Origin: Agrobacterium tumefaciens_K
GTDB lineage: Bacteria > Pseudomonadota > Alphaproteobacteria > Rhizobiales > Rhizobiaceae
Length of the DNA stretch: 64,000 nt
Reading direction: 5' to 3'
Assembly (NCBI RefSeq): GCF_031801495.1
Contig: NZ_JAOEGC010000002.1
Coordinates: 1,054,001-1,118,000, forward strand
The first letter of the stretch is position 1. Each line of letters begins with the position of its first letter. The translations under genes were made by a program, and so were the position numbers. The notes beneath the pieces were generated by a model. That model saw nothing but the letters and a program-made list of their open reading frames with translations, was not told the origin of the DNA and made no database searches. Below, piece after piece: positions 26,436 through 34,448 of this stretch.

Positions 26436-27884
26436 TTATGCATCTTTCTTGAGGTTGGAATAGGCGTCTAACGCCCGCTGCCGTGCAAACTGGTGGTCGA
26501 CGATGGGTTCCGGGTAGTTTGCGCCGAGCCGTATACCTGCTTTTTCGAGAACCTCCTTCGGCGCGGCGAAGGGCTTGTGGATGTATTTGCGGTCCAGTTT
26601 CTGAAGTTCGGGTACGAAGGTCCGAACATAGTCGCCATCCGCGTCGAATTTTTCGCCCTGTAGAATTGGGTTGAAGATGCGAAAGAACGGCGAGGCATCC
26701 GCGCCTGATCCTGCCACCCATTGCCAGTTGGCGGCATTCGATGCCGGGTCGGCATCCAACAGCGTATCGCGGAACCATTTTTCGCCCTTCCGCCAGTCGA
26801 TCAGCAGGTGCTTGATGAGAAAGGACGCCGTAATCATCCGCACGCGGTTGTGCATGATGCCGTGTTTCCACAATTGCCGCATGCCCGCATCGACAATCGG
26901 GTAGCCCGTCATGCCGCGCGTCCACGCATCGAAGGACTTTTCGTCGTTTCGCCAGGGAAAAGGATCGAAGCTGTCGTTCCAGTTCTTCTCGTCCAGCGCC
27001 GGAAAATGAAACAGCAGATGATAGCAGAATTCGCGCCAGACGATCTCCTTGCGAAAGCGGCTGATATCCTGCGACGCGATATGGCTGGAAAGCCCTTTCG
27101 TCGCATGCCAGACCGCAGCGGGCGATATTTCGCCGAGTGCAAGGTGGGGAGATAGCAAAGAGGTAGCGTCTCTGGCCGGAAAATCACGACCCTCCTCATA
27201 GCCTTTCAGGGCGCCGTCGATGAAATCGTCGAGTTTCTCTCGTGCGCTTGCCTCGCCCGGCACCCAGATCTCCGAAAAGTCCTTCGCCCAATTCGGTCGG
27301 GTGGGCAGAAGTTTCCAGTCGGCCAGTTTTTCCGTTTTCGGCCATGTGTCCGGTGCCGCGAGCTTGTTCGGCGCGTCCAGTGGCGGGCGAGGTTCCTCGC
27401 TGCCCTCGATGGCGCGCCAGAATGGCGTGTACACGCGGTAGGGGCCTCCGCCTTTGGTCTTTACTCGCGATGGCTCGTGGATCAGGTGTCCGGCAAAACT
27501 CCGCACGGATAGACCCTCTTTCTGAAATGCCTCTTTCAGCTTGCTGTCCGTCGCGATGCCCTCCGGATCGTAGCGACGGTTCCAGTAAACTGTGTCCGCG
27601 CCCGTTTCGGAAATGATCGAGCGGAGAACATCCCCGGCATCGCCGATGCGTAGAAGGAGGCTGCTACCGCATTTTTCAAGCGAACCGGACAGGGCCGCCA
27701 GCGAATGATGCAGCCACCATTCCTGCGCACCGCCCAGCGGACCAGCCGATCCGGCTTCGACCTCACGGATGTAGACCGGGATCACCGGGCCACCGTGATC
27801 CTGTGCCGCGTGCATGGCGTGATTGTCGGAGAGCCTGAGATCTCTGCGGAACCAGACAATGACGGGAGAGGTTGTAGTCGACAT
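26436..27884 (-). CDS. phrB: Deoxyribodipyrimidine photolyase (class I CPD)
   Basis: A 482-residue flavoprotein that repairs cyclobutane pyrimidine dimers with blue light. The N-terminal antenna domain starts VIVWFRRDLRLSDNHA; the C-terminal FAD domain has WREFCYHLLFHFP, NRVRMITASFLIKHLL and WQWVAGSGADASPFFRIFNP. The Trp residues of the electron-transfer chain fall in these motifs. An exact EcfG-type promoter lies 27 bases upstream on the minus strand, so repair capacity is likely part of the general stress response. Divergent from DUF982. Confidence 0.95.
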   Translation of the reverse strand: MSTTTSPVIVWFRRDLRLSDNHAMHAAQDHGGPVIPVYIREVEAGSAGPLGGAQEWWLHHSLAALSGSLEKCGSSLLLRIGDAGDVLRSIISETGADTVYWNRRYDPEGIATDSKLKEAFQKEGLSVRSFAGHLIHEPSRVKTKGGGPYRVYTPFWRAIEGSEEPRPPLDAPNKLAAPDTWPKTEKLADWKLLPTRPNWAKDFSEIWVPGEASAREKLDDFIDGALKGYEEGRDFPARDATSLLSPHLALGEISPAAVWHATKGLSSHIASQDISRFRKEIVWREFCYHLLFHFPALDEKNWNDSFDPFPWRNDEKSFDAWTRGMTGYPIVDAGMRQLWKHGIMHNRVRMITASFLIKHLLIDWRKGEKWFRDTLLDADPASNAANWQWVAGSGADASPFFRIFNPILQGEKFDADGDYVRTFVPELQKLDRKYIHKPFAAPKEVLEKAGIRLGANYPEPIVDHQFARQRALDAYSNLKKDA

Positions 27885-27910
27885 GAAAGAACCCGGTTCA
27901 CGTTCAATTC

Positions 27911-27935
27911 AACGAGTGTTGAAACGCTTTGTTCC
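27911..27935 (-). promoter_or_regulatory. EcfG-type promoter of the photolyase gene
   Basis: On the minus strand GGAAC (27935-27931), 16-base spacer, CGTT (27914-27911), all consensus positions matched; 27 bases before the start codon. Confidence 0.78.
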
Positions 27936-28013
27936 GCAAATTGGCTAGAATGAAAAGATGGGGCAGATGGTTTCTCAATGGTTATTTTTTCGACATTGAA
28001 ACCGCAGGCGAAG

Positions 28014-28038
28014 GGAACCAACTGGAGGAGCCGGCGTT
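28014..28038 (+). promoter_or_regulatory. EcfG-type promoter of the DUF982 gene
   Basis: GGAAC at 28014-28018, 16-base spacer, CGTT at 28035-28038. It is divergent from the photolyase promoter about 80 bases away. Confidence 0.78.
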
Positions 28039-28072
28039 TGTCGCGGGTTAATAGAGCATGGAAGTGCAATCA

Positions 28073-28339
28073 ATGTTGCTAAATGACGTCAAGTGGGAAA
28101 AGCCCGTTACCATTTCCCTCCAGAACGGTTCACCCCGGATTTTCAACGGTGTTTACGAAGCCTTCGATTTCCTGCAGCATGAATGGACCGAGCGCAACGG
28201 ACAGGCCTATGAGCAGGCCATCAGGCTGTGTCGCGCATCTCTCCTTGGAAGCGTGGACGGCGAAATCGCTAGAACAGCATTCGTGGCCGCCAGCAGACAG
28301 GCGGAATGCCTGATGGAAGATCGCCAGATCGCCTCCTGA
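28073..28339 (+). CDS. DUF982 domain protein
   Basis: An 88-residue protein of the DUF982 family, small proteins found in multiple copies in rhizobial genomes and of unknown function. The family pattern is visible: WEKPVTISLQNG, FNGVYEAFDFLQHEWTE and an Ala-rich C-terminal helix (ARTAFVAASRQAECL). ATG 28073 has GGAAG at the proper distance; ATG 28058 would add 5 residues. A consensus EcfG promoter lies upstream and a terminator follows at 28368. Confidence 0.85.
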   Translation: MLLNDVKWEKPVTISLQNGSPRIFNGVYEAFDFLQHEWTERNGQAYEQAIRLCRASLLGSVDGEIARTAFVAASRQAECLMEDRQIAS

Positions 28340-28367
28340 TTTCTGTACGAAAAGCCGTTCGAACCGG

Positions 28368-28397
28368 GCCGTCCGCGATGCTGCGGATGGCTTTTTT
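28368..28397 (+). terminator. Rho-independent terminator after the DUF982 gene
   Basis: GCCGTCCGC / GCGGATGGC hairpin followed by six T residues. Confidence 0.85.
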
Positions 28398-28480
28398 GTT
28401 GGAGCTGGCGCAAAACGGGTTGAAAATGTGGTCGACCGAAGCGACCCTTGCCAGATACAACAGGTGATCGGCACGTTACG

Positions 28481-29035
28481 ATGCAAAACCAGGGTTATAT
28501 CGTTTTTCCCACCGTGCTTGGACACTGTGGTCTGGCGTGGGGTGTAAAAGGGATCAGACGTCTGCAATTGCCCAGCGCAGATGCCGCCGAGACCGAGCGG
28601 TTGCTGGTGCGCCGCGTGCCTTCCCTTTCGGTTGCTGCCCCGGATGCCGAGCTGCGGTCGATCATCGACAGGATCGTGCGTTATTTCGCAGGTGAAGCGA
28701 TGGACTTTTCGAAAATGCCCGTCGATGTGCCTGATGCAGAACCTTTCCATCGCGACGTTTACGAGGCCGTGCGTCTGATTGGTTGGGGCAGCACGACCAC
28801 CTATGGGGCAATAGCCAGAGCACTGGGAAGCGGTCCTGAGAAGGCTCGCGACGTGGGGCAGGCCATGGCGAAAAATCCGGTGCCGCTCATCATTCCCTGC
28901 CATCGGGTTCTGGCCGCCGGAGGCAGGTTGGGCGGCTTTTCCGCCCCCGGCGGTGCAACAACGAAATTGCGGATGCTGGCGCTGGAAAATGCCGGACGAA
29001 CCGCGGACGATGAGGCGCAAGGCAGCCTGTTTTGA
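28481..29035 (+). CDS. ogt: Methylated-DNA-protein-cysteine S-methyltransferase
   Basis: A 184-residue suicide repair protein that removes methyl groups from O6-methylguanine. The acceptor Cys140 is in the invariant LIIPCHRVLAAGG; the helix-turn-helix region reads GWGSTTTYGAIARALGSGPE. ATG 28481 is chosen from the domain boundary; an upstream in-frame codon at 28448 lacks support. It stands beside photolyase, giving two direct-reversal DNA repair genes within 2.6 kb, but no EcfG motif is visible before it. Confidence 0.93.
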   Translation: MQNQGYIVFPTVLGHCGLAWGVKGIRRLQLPSADAAETERLLVRRVPSLSVAAPDAELRSIIDRIVRYFAGEAMDFSKMPVDVPDAEPFHRDVYEAVRLIGWGSTTTYGAIARALGSGPEKARDVGQAMAKNPVPLIIPCHRVLAAGGRLGGFSAPGGATTKLRMLALENAGRTADDEAQGSLF

Positions 29036-29146
29036 AGAAACGACAGATTCGCTTCGTATAGAGCGTCCAAATTTTCGCCAATATCTCGTCAAATTGTCGT
29101 TGAATTGTCACAATACATGGGCGCCCTCTAACAAAGGGCGATAAAT

Positions 29147-29590
29147 TTGAAAGTATCCGCGTTATTTCTGGCCGCTGTAGTGTCTTTAACAGCGGCGGCG
29201 TCAGCCTCTGCCGGAATGTTGAACCAGGCAGAGAAATATTCGGGTCTGCACGAGACCAAGAACAACAAGAGCCTGAAGAACATTCTGGGCGCCAACCCTC
29301 GCGTCACGCCGTGGTGTGGTCTTTTCCTGCACGCGGTCGCCAGCAAGGCAGGGCGGCAGTCTCCGAAATCCTACGGCTTTGCAAAATCCTGGACGTCTTT
29401 CGGTTATGCCGTGCCGGTAGGACAGGCGAAACCCGGTGATGTTGTCGTTATCCGCAACGGACGCGGTTATCACGCCGGTATCCTGAAAAGCATGAGCGGC
29501 AAGACGGCCAAGATTCTCGGCGGCAACCAGTCGGGTCGGGTGCAGGTTTCGAATTTCAGCCGCAAATCCATCGTTTCGGTTCGTCGTTAG
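29147..29590 (+). CDS. Secreted TIGR02594-type (NlpC/P60-CHAP-like) protein
   Basis: A 147-residue exported protein starting with TTG: signal peptide of about 22 residues (LTAAASASA cleavage region). It is followed by a small papain-like domain of the TIGR02594 family: PWCGLFLHAVASKAG holds the likely catalytic cysteine, GDVVVIRNGRGYHAGIL the histidine, and ILGGNQSGRVQVS closes the domain. Predicted to act on peptidoglycan in the periplasm. A terminator follows. Confidence 0.82.
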   Translation: MKVSALFLAAVVSLTAAASASAGMLNQAEKYSGLHETKNNKSLKNILGANPRVTPWCGLFLHAVASKAGRQSPKSYGFAKSWTSFGYAVPVGQAKPGDVVVIRNGRGYHAGILKSMSGKTAKILGGNQSGRVQVSNFSRKSIVSVRR

Positions 29591-29628
29591 TTTTTCCCGG
29601 ACATCCTCCGGTGTTCTGACGGAATTTT

Positions 29629-29656
29629 CAAAAAGGCGGGTTTCCCGCCTTTTTTG
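29629..29656 (+). terminator. Rho-independent terminator after the TIGR02594 gene
   Basis: AAAAAGGCGGG / CCCGCCTTTTTT hairpin with a T-run; A-rich on the left, so it can also work on the minus strand. Confidence 0.88.
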
Positions 29657-29730
29657 TTGCCATGAACTCCATGCGTGAGCCGGAAGCGCACTCCATTCAT
29701 CAGCGAAACGTAACTGCCTGCCAGAACAGA

Positions 29731-29755
29731 GGAACAAATGTCATCTTTCTCTGTT
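29731..29755 (+). promoter_or_regulatory. EcfG-like promoter of the DUF2934 gene
   Basis: GGAAC at 29731-29735, 16-base spacer, TGTT at 29752-29755 (one mismatch to CGTT). The start codon is 37 bases downstream. Confidence 0.5.
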
Positions 29756-29792
29756 TTGTTGTCATATGGACAGTCACAAAGGGAGGTTGGTT

Positions 29793-30122
29793 ATGACGGT
29801 TGATCGTGAAGGCGCAATACGCGCGAAAGCTCACGCCCTTTGGGAAAAGGAAGGCAGGCCAGAAGGAGCGCATGAGCGGCACTGGGCGGAAGCCGAGCGC
29901 GAAGTCGCGACGGAAACCGCGCTCAAACCCGTAAGGAAGCCCACTGAGCGCAAGCCGAAGTCGCCAGCCGTCAAATCGCTCCAGGATGAGCAAAAAGCAT
30001 CTGCTGCGGATCAGACCGACGAACTGACGGAAGCTCTCGAAGAAAGTTTCCCCGCAAGCGATCCGCCAGCGGTGACGAATACGACGGTCGCAACGAAGCG
30101 CCCGAAAAGGAAGACGAGATAG
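29793..30122 (+). CDS. DUF2934 domain protein
   Basis: A 109-residue hydrophilic protein. Residues 1-35 form the DUF2934 motif (IRAKAHALWEKEGRPEGAHE, HWAEAER). The rest is Lys/Pro/Glu-rich and probably disordered, with the recurrent rhizobial stretch LTEALEESFPASDPPAV, which also occurs alone in other small stress-linked proteins. The function is unknown. ATG 29793 follows GGGAGG; the EcfG-like promoter upstream supports stress control. Confidence 0.8.
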   Translation: MTVDREGAIRAKAHALWEKEGRPEGAHERHWAEAEREVATETALKPVRKPTERKPKSPAVKSLQDEQKASAADQTDELTEALEESFPASDPPAVTNTTVATKRPKRKTR

Positions 30123-30206
30123 GACTGGGAGAACAATAGCCTGTCATATGGCTAAGCAATCGTCAGTGTCAGCGGTATCGTTTGGAAATTCTCTTTAAGA
30201 GAAAAA

Positions 30207-30281
30207 TGGCTCCCCGGGCCGGATTCGAACCGGCGACCTGTCGATTAACAGTCGAATGCTCTACCGCTGAGCTACCAGGGA
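30207..30281 (-). tRNA. tRNA-Asn (anticodon GUU)
   Basis: 75-base minus-strand tRNA with acceptor stem TCCCTGG/CCGGGGA (one G-T pair), anticodon loop CTGTTAA, T-loop GGTTCGAATCC and an encoded CCA. Confidence 0.97.
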
Positions 30282-30461
30282 ACGTTGGCGCCGCTCTTTG
30301 CTGCGGCGTTGGCGGGGTAATACAAATGCTTTGCCGATTTGCCAAGCGGTTTTTTCAAAAAAAAAAGCATTCTTCTTGTTTTATCGCTCTAGAGCCCCGA
30401 TTTTCAGGGCTTGTAGCGTGTAAAAAATTATCCACAGGGTGGATGAAAAGGGCAGCAGGAA

Positions 30462-30755
30462 ATGAAATTCGGAGTCGATCCCAGAACAGGTCGCCTAAAT
30501 CTCGGCAAATGGAGCGTTGCGATGCCCCGTTCCCGCACAGGCAGGATCGCGACAGGCTCGGTTCTGATCGTTTGTGGAACGCTTGGCTTTTTGCCGATCC
30601 TCGGATTCTGGATGATTCCGCTCGGACTCGTCGTGTTGTCTCACGACCTGCCAGTCGTACGCCGTCACAGGCGGCGTGTGACCGTTTGGTGGGCATCGCG
30701 GCAGAAGCGCCGCGATGATGCCGGCAAGAGGGACAGCGGATCAGCCGCCGAATGA
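30462..30755 (+). CDS. Small membrane protein of unknown function
   Basis: A 97-residue protein with a basic N-terminus, one long or two short hydrophobic segments at about residues 29-58 (TGSVLIVCGTLGFLPILGF, IPLGLVVLSH) and a strongly basic tail (VVRRHRRRVTVWWASRQKRR). CAGGAA precedes ATG 30462; ATG 30522 is an alternative. The last 15 bases overlap the 3' end of the convergent exoD gene. I do not recognise the family. Confidence 0.65.
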   Translation: MKFGVDPRTGRLNLGKWSVAMPRSRTGRIATGSVLIVCGTLGFLPILGFWMIPLGLVVLSHDLPVVRRHRRRVTVWWASRQKRRDDAGKRDSGSAAE

Positions 30756-31385
30756 GCTGGTGATGCCCTGACCGGCCCAGAAGGCGGCGTAGGCCAGAGC
30801 GGCAAAATAAATCGAGGTCAACACCAGGAAGAGATAACCGCCGATGACGGTCAGACCGTCACGCTGGATCATGCCTGCGGACAGAAGCAGGATCGCAACG
30901 CCGGGCAGGGTATTGGAAAAGGGGATAAAGCCGAGCGGCATCATCAACAGTACGCCCGATGTCATCAGCGCCAGACCGTTGATCCTGTTTGCGACGAGGC
31001 CGGTTGTCAGTACCGGAACGCGTGGCCGGATGAACCGGTCGAGTTTCGAAACGATTGCAACGCCCTTCTGAAGTGCTGGAACCAGCTTGGCGGTTTCCAT
31101 CTGCCTGTCGAGGATTTTCTTCGGGAGCCACGGCAACCGGTTGAGCGTGATGGCAAGGCTCACAAGAATGATGGCCGCACCGAAGACCGTGCTGACGCCG
31201 GGAATGGATACGGGAATGAGAAAGGGCAGGGACGCGATCGCACAGATTAGCAAAAGCCCTTGCTCACCAATCGCTTCCATCAGTTCGCGCAGGGTGATCG
31301 TTTTGCCCCGAACCCTTCCGATCAGCTTTTCCAAGGTGCTGCTGAGTTTCTCGGACGTATCGGTAAATGCGAATTCATTCGTCAT
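30741..31385 (-). CDS. exoD: ExoD family exopolysaccharide synthesis protein
   Basis: A 214-residue membrane protein of the ExoD family, first known from Sinorhizobium mutants with altered exopolysaccharide and poor nodule invasion. The domain starts SSTLEKLIGRVRGKTITLRE, continues into ALCAIASLPFLIPVSIPGVS-type hydrophobic segments and has about four or five transmembrane segments. The molecular role is not established. It lies about 5 kb from the polysaccharide cluster but is not adjacent to it. Confidence 0.88.
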   Translation of the reverse strand: MTNEFAFTDTSEKLSSTLEKLIGRVRGKTITLRELMEAIGEQGLLLICAIASLPFLIPVSIPGVSTVFGAAIILVSLAITLNRLPWLPKKILDRQMETAKLVPALQKGVAIVSKLDRFIRPRVPVLTTGLVANRINGLALMTSGVLLMMPLGFIPFSNTLPGVAILLLSAGMIQRDGLTVIGGYLFLVLTSIYFAALAYAAFWAGQGITSSFGG

Positions 31386-31488
31386 GCGGACTTCCCGGAA
31401 GTTGTTTTACTCCCGGAACTCATAGCATTCATGGGCCTGCATGCCTATCACCGATGGAAATCGGGCCTATGCGGAATGTGCCCGCAGC

Positions 31489-31590
31489 CTAGTGGGAAAC
31501 CCAGTTGCTGTATGCGCCTGCCAGAAGCACGATAAACAGGATGACAAGGATGACCGGATTGATCGACGTAATGAAGCTCATATATTCCAT
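31489..31590 (-). CDS. 33-residue single-pass membrane protein (unlisted small gene)
   Basis: Minus-strand ATG at 31590 to TAG at 31489-31491 encodes 33 residues: a short N-terminus MEYMSFITSI, a hydrophobic stretch NPVILVILFIVLLAGAY that spans the membrane once, and SNWVSH at the end. A strong ribosome site GGAGGAA lies at the right distance upstream, and a second GGAGGAA a little further. The small size, clean transmembrane segment and strong ribosome site make it a likely real gene in an otherwise empty gap. Function unknown. Confidence 0.6.
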   Translation of the reverse strand: MEYMSFITSINPVILVILFIVLLAGAYSNWVSH

Positions 31591-31856
31591 GATGCGTTCC
31601 TCCAACTTCCTCCGGGAAATATTTTACAATAAAATCTGATATTTAGCTACCTTAAGTCGATATTTTTGCGGTGCGACACCCGTTTGCCGTTATTATCTGG
31701 AATCGTTTTATTTTAGCCGTTTCCGCATTGCGGAAATTCACCCGCCCATTTGCCGTGGTCTTGCATTGTCTCTATGCAAGGCGTGTAAGGCGCCAGAGAA
31801 ACGCGCGCTCGCTCCACATGGCTCCCTGCCAAACAGATCTATTCCGGGATACCGAA

Positions 31857-32444
31857 ATGCTCAAAAATCTTTACGCATGGACGATGGCTCTTGCGGCGCG
31901 CAAAACGGCTGTCTGGTGGCTCGCGGTGGTCGCATTCGTGGAAAGCTCCGTCTTCGTGGTTCCCGCCGATGTGCTGTTTCTGCCGATGGTGCTGGCGAAG
32001 CCGAAAAGGGCGATGTTCTACGCTCTGGTTGCCACGGCCGCTTCGGTTCTCGGGGGCATTGCCGGATGGTTCCTGGGGCATTACGCCTTCGAAAGCCTGG
32101 CCCGGCCCATTCTGGAGTTTTACGGCAAGCTCGACAGTTTCGAACATCTCAAGAACTCGGTCGACTATGAAACGATTGTTCTCCTGCTGGTGACGTCTGG
32201 TCTGGCGCATCTGCCGCCGATCAAGGTCGTGACGATTTTGTCGGGAGCGGCGAATATCAGCCTGGGTCTTTTTGTCTTTTCGGCCATCGTGGCGCGTGGT
32301 GCGCGCTTTTTCATACTCGCTGGCCTGCTGCAGAAATACGGCGAGCCGATCCGTCATTTCATCGAGAAACGCCTCACCGTGATCACCGCTGCCGCCGCCG
32401 GCGCGATGATCGCCATGTACGCCGCCTATATCTTCGTTCGGTGA
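31857..32444 (+). CDS. YqaA/DedA-like membrane protein
   Basis: A 195-residue integral membrane protein with about four or five transmembrane segments. It belongs to the VTT/SNARE-associated group, the YqaA branch of the DedA superfamily: AFVESSVFVVPADVLFLPMV, ASVLGGIAGWFLGHYAFE, SGLAHLPPIKVVTILSGAAN. DedA proteins are implicated in lipid carrier and envelope homeostasis. ATG 31857 begins the domain; the preceding open stretch from 31671 looks non-coding. Confidence 0.85.
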   Translation: MLKNLYAWTMALAARKTAVWWLAVVAFVESSVFVVPADVLFLPMVLAKPKRAMFYALVATAASVLGGIAGWFLGHYAFESLARPILEFYGKLDSFEHLKNSVDYETIVLLLVTSGLAHLPPIKVVTILSGAANISLGLFVFSAIVARGARFFILAGLLQKYGEPIRHFIEKRLTVITAAAAGAMIAMYAAYIFVR

Positions 32445-32661
32445 CATCGCCCGGCGTCGAGTGTTTGCATAGTCTTCCTGAGTCTTGCTGGACCACTTTC
32501 AGTCTGATGTCAGAAATCGTGAATATCCGCTGCCTTGACGAGCGCATTCGTGGCCCGAAAGCCCATTCCGGCTTTATTCCCACGATGCGCTGATTGAAAG
32601 AGATGGGGCATCGTTCATCTGTTCTCATGGACGCCCGCCCCTCTAACGAGGAAGCGTTGTC

Positions 32662-33249
32662 ATGCGACGAATTTTCAAGGGCTGCTGTTGGGCTGTGGCG
32701 ACACTCGTGCTTTCTGTGAGCCTGTACCTTTTCGGCATCCAGTATTTCGGCAACTTCCATGAGGTCGTGCCGGGACAGCTCTACCGTTCCAGCCAGCCGC
32801 AGACATCGCAACTGGACAGCTACGTCAAGCGATACGGAATAAGAACCGTCATCAACCTGCGCGGCGCCAATCCTGCGCAGGGCTGGTACCGGGACGAAAC
32901 GTCCGAATCGACCAGGCTGGGTGTGACCCACATCGATTTCCGTATGTCGGCCAATGAACAGCTCAGCATGGAAAGGGTCGACGAGCTGGTCTCGATCATG
33001 CGCGATGCGCCAAAACCCATTCTCATCCACTGCAAGGCAGGGGCGGATCGAAGCGGCTTGGCCTCCGCTCTCTATCTAGCCCGCGTTATGGGCGCTGGCG
33101 AGGAAGTCGCCGAAAGCCAGCTGTCACTCCGCTTCGGCCACATAAGTCTGCCTCACCTGTCAAAGGCTTACGCCATGGATGAAACCTGGGAAACCGTTGA
33201 ACAACGCTTGATACCACAAGACTGGATGTTTGCGTGGAAGGAGCCTTGA
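32662..33249 (+). CDS. Dual-specificity/tyrosine phosphatase-like protein
   Basis: A 195-residue protein with an N-terminal transmembrane anchor (about residues 8-28) and a phosphatase domain outside the cytoplasm. The P-loop is H123-C124-KAGAD-R130 (HCKAGADRSG), a complete Cx5R motif; the upstream EVVPGQLYRSSQPQ and YGIRTVINLRG are typical of the family. The membrane anchor and Cx5R suggest a periplasmic phosphatase of lipid or protein substrates. ATG 32662 follows GAGGAAG. Confidence 0.85.
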   Translation: MRRIFKGCCWAVATLVLSVSLYLFGIQYFGNFHEVVPGQLYRSSQPQTSQLDSYVKRYGIRTVINLRGANPAQGWYRDETSESTRLGVTHIDFRMSANEQLSMERVDELVSIMRDAPKPILIHCKAGADRSGLASALYLARVMGAGEEVAESQLSLRFGHISLPHLSKAYAMDETWETVEQRLIPQDWMFAWKEP

Positions 33250-33326
33250 GAACAGGTGACTGACGCCGGACAAAACAGCTTAGGAAATTTTATCAATCAC
33301 CAATGTGGGGGAAGTGATTGAAAGAA

Positions 33327-33403
<77 letters not shown>

Positions 33404-33684
33404 AACCTGAAAAAGGGCTTTATATATATGGCGTTTGGAGGGCAAGCAGAAAATGACCTTTTTCGCTAAAAAGGAAGAAAGTGCGTGGAAATGCAGAATT
33501 GAAATGAAAAGGTGTGCCCGAGTGGTGCGGAGGATTTATTGGCACTTTGATCCCAGTTCCCATGCCCTTGCGAACCGCTGATGTCGAGCCGAGCGTATGT
33601 CTTGCCATTGATTGTGGTGGGGTGTGGACAGCGCCACACAGAATGCACTTTCTGGTTATTCTTCAAAAATTGCAGTAGCCTCTG
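33404..33684. other. Gap with no recognised gene between tRNA-Pro and the XRE gene
   Basis: About 280 bases with lower G+C than the neighbours. No good ribosome site or family match on either strand. It may hold the tRNA promoter (minus strand) and the promoter of the XRE gene. Confidence 0.5.
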
Positions 33685-33687
33685 ATG

Positions 33688-34008
33688 ATGCTGACACCTG
33701 AGCAATGCCGAGCCGCCAGAGCCCTCCTTGATTGGTCGCAACAGAAACTTGCCGACACGTCGAAGATCGCAGTTGTTACTGTTCATGCCTTTGAAGCCGG
33801 CCAGTCAACGCCAGACCAGGCCATCACGGCTCTAATGCAGGTACTTCAGGCGGGTGGTATCTCATTTATCGATGACAATGCGACGAGTGCCGCTGGAGGC
33901 CCCGGCGTGCGTCTTCTGAAATCGCCGAATCCGGAGATTGTAAGTCCCGAGACAGTGCAGTATCCCGAGCACATGGCGCCGGATGCGCCAACAGGCGCAG
34001 GAGGCTGA
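33688..34008 (+). CDS. XRE-type helix-turn-helix protein
   Basis: A 106-residue DNA-binding protein. Residues 1-60 form the helix-turn-helix (LTPEQCRAARALLDWSQQKL, ADTSKIAVVTVHAFEAG); the tail from about 68 is Pro/Gly-rich and probably flexible. A similar architecture occurs in small rhizobial regulators of unknown target. ATG 33688 or 33685 are both possible. It ends one base before the next gene, so the two are co-transcribed. Confidence 0.8.
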   Translation: MLTPEQCRAARALLDWSQQKLADTSKIAVVTVHAFEAGQSTPDQAITALMQVLQAGGISFIDDNATSAAGGPGVRLLKSPNPEIVSPETVQYPEHMAPDAPTGAGG

Positions 34009-34009
34009 C

Positions 34010-34270
34010 ATGGCGAAGAAAGAGAAGATCGAACATTCCGAGTTTTCGGGTGAGTTCGAAGACGACGGTATCACGGTGCTCGTCGATATTTACCGGCCAG
34101 CCGGCACGCAGCAGGACTGGACCCTTGAGGTCATCAGCGAACAGGACGATGTGACGACCTGGGAGGAAAATTTCGCTACCGACAAGGATGCGTGGGAAGA
34201 ATTCCTGGCCACCTGCGAAAAGGATGGGATTCGCAGCTTCCTCGACGGCGAGGAACCTTCCGTTCACTGA
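34010..34270 (+). CDS. Small acidic conserved protein paired with the XRE gene
   Basis: An 86-residue acidic protein (FEDDGITVLVDIYRPAGTQQ, WTLEVISEQDDVTTWEENFA, EEFLATCEKDG). No family is recognised. GGAGG precedes ATG 34010, and the gene begins one base after the XRE stop. A compact regulator-plus-acidic-partner pair is consistent with, but does not prove, a regulatory or antitoxin-like module. Confidence 0.72.
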   Translation: MAKKEKIEHSEFSGEFEDDGITVLVDIYRPAGTQQDWTLEVISEQDDVTTWEENFATDKDAWEEFLATCEKDGIRSFLDGEEPSVH

Positions 34271-34388
34271 GGCTGAGGTTCGTCTCCACCACTGATATCG
34301 GAAGAGGTCAGGGCAGCCGCTGCTTTGGCCTTTTTTTGCGCCGTCTTTGCTGTCAAACGCCCGACACATCTTCTCTCCAGCATGAACG

Positions 34389-34413
34389 GGAACCTGCCGG
34401 AACGTGAAACGTT
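34389..34413 (+). promoter_or_regulatory. EcfG-type promoter of the DUF1269 gene
   Basis: GGAAC at 34389-34393, 16-base spacer, CGTT at 34410-34413; 36 bases upstream of the start codon. Confidence 0.78.
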
Positions 34414-34448
34414 CAGTTGCAGGCAATCGAAACTCAGGGAGATAGCTT

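Noticed and set aside
30278..30310. EcfG promoter before the small membrane protein at 30462
   Set aside because: GGAAC and CGTT are 23 bases apart and overlap the tRNA-Asn gene.
31671..31856. Longer N-terminus of the YqaA-like protein
   Set aside because: The added 62 residues are basic, with no homology to the family, and cross the likely promoter region.
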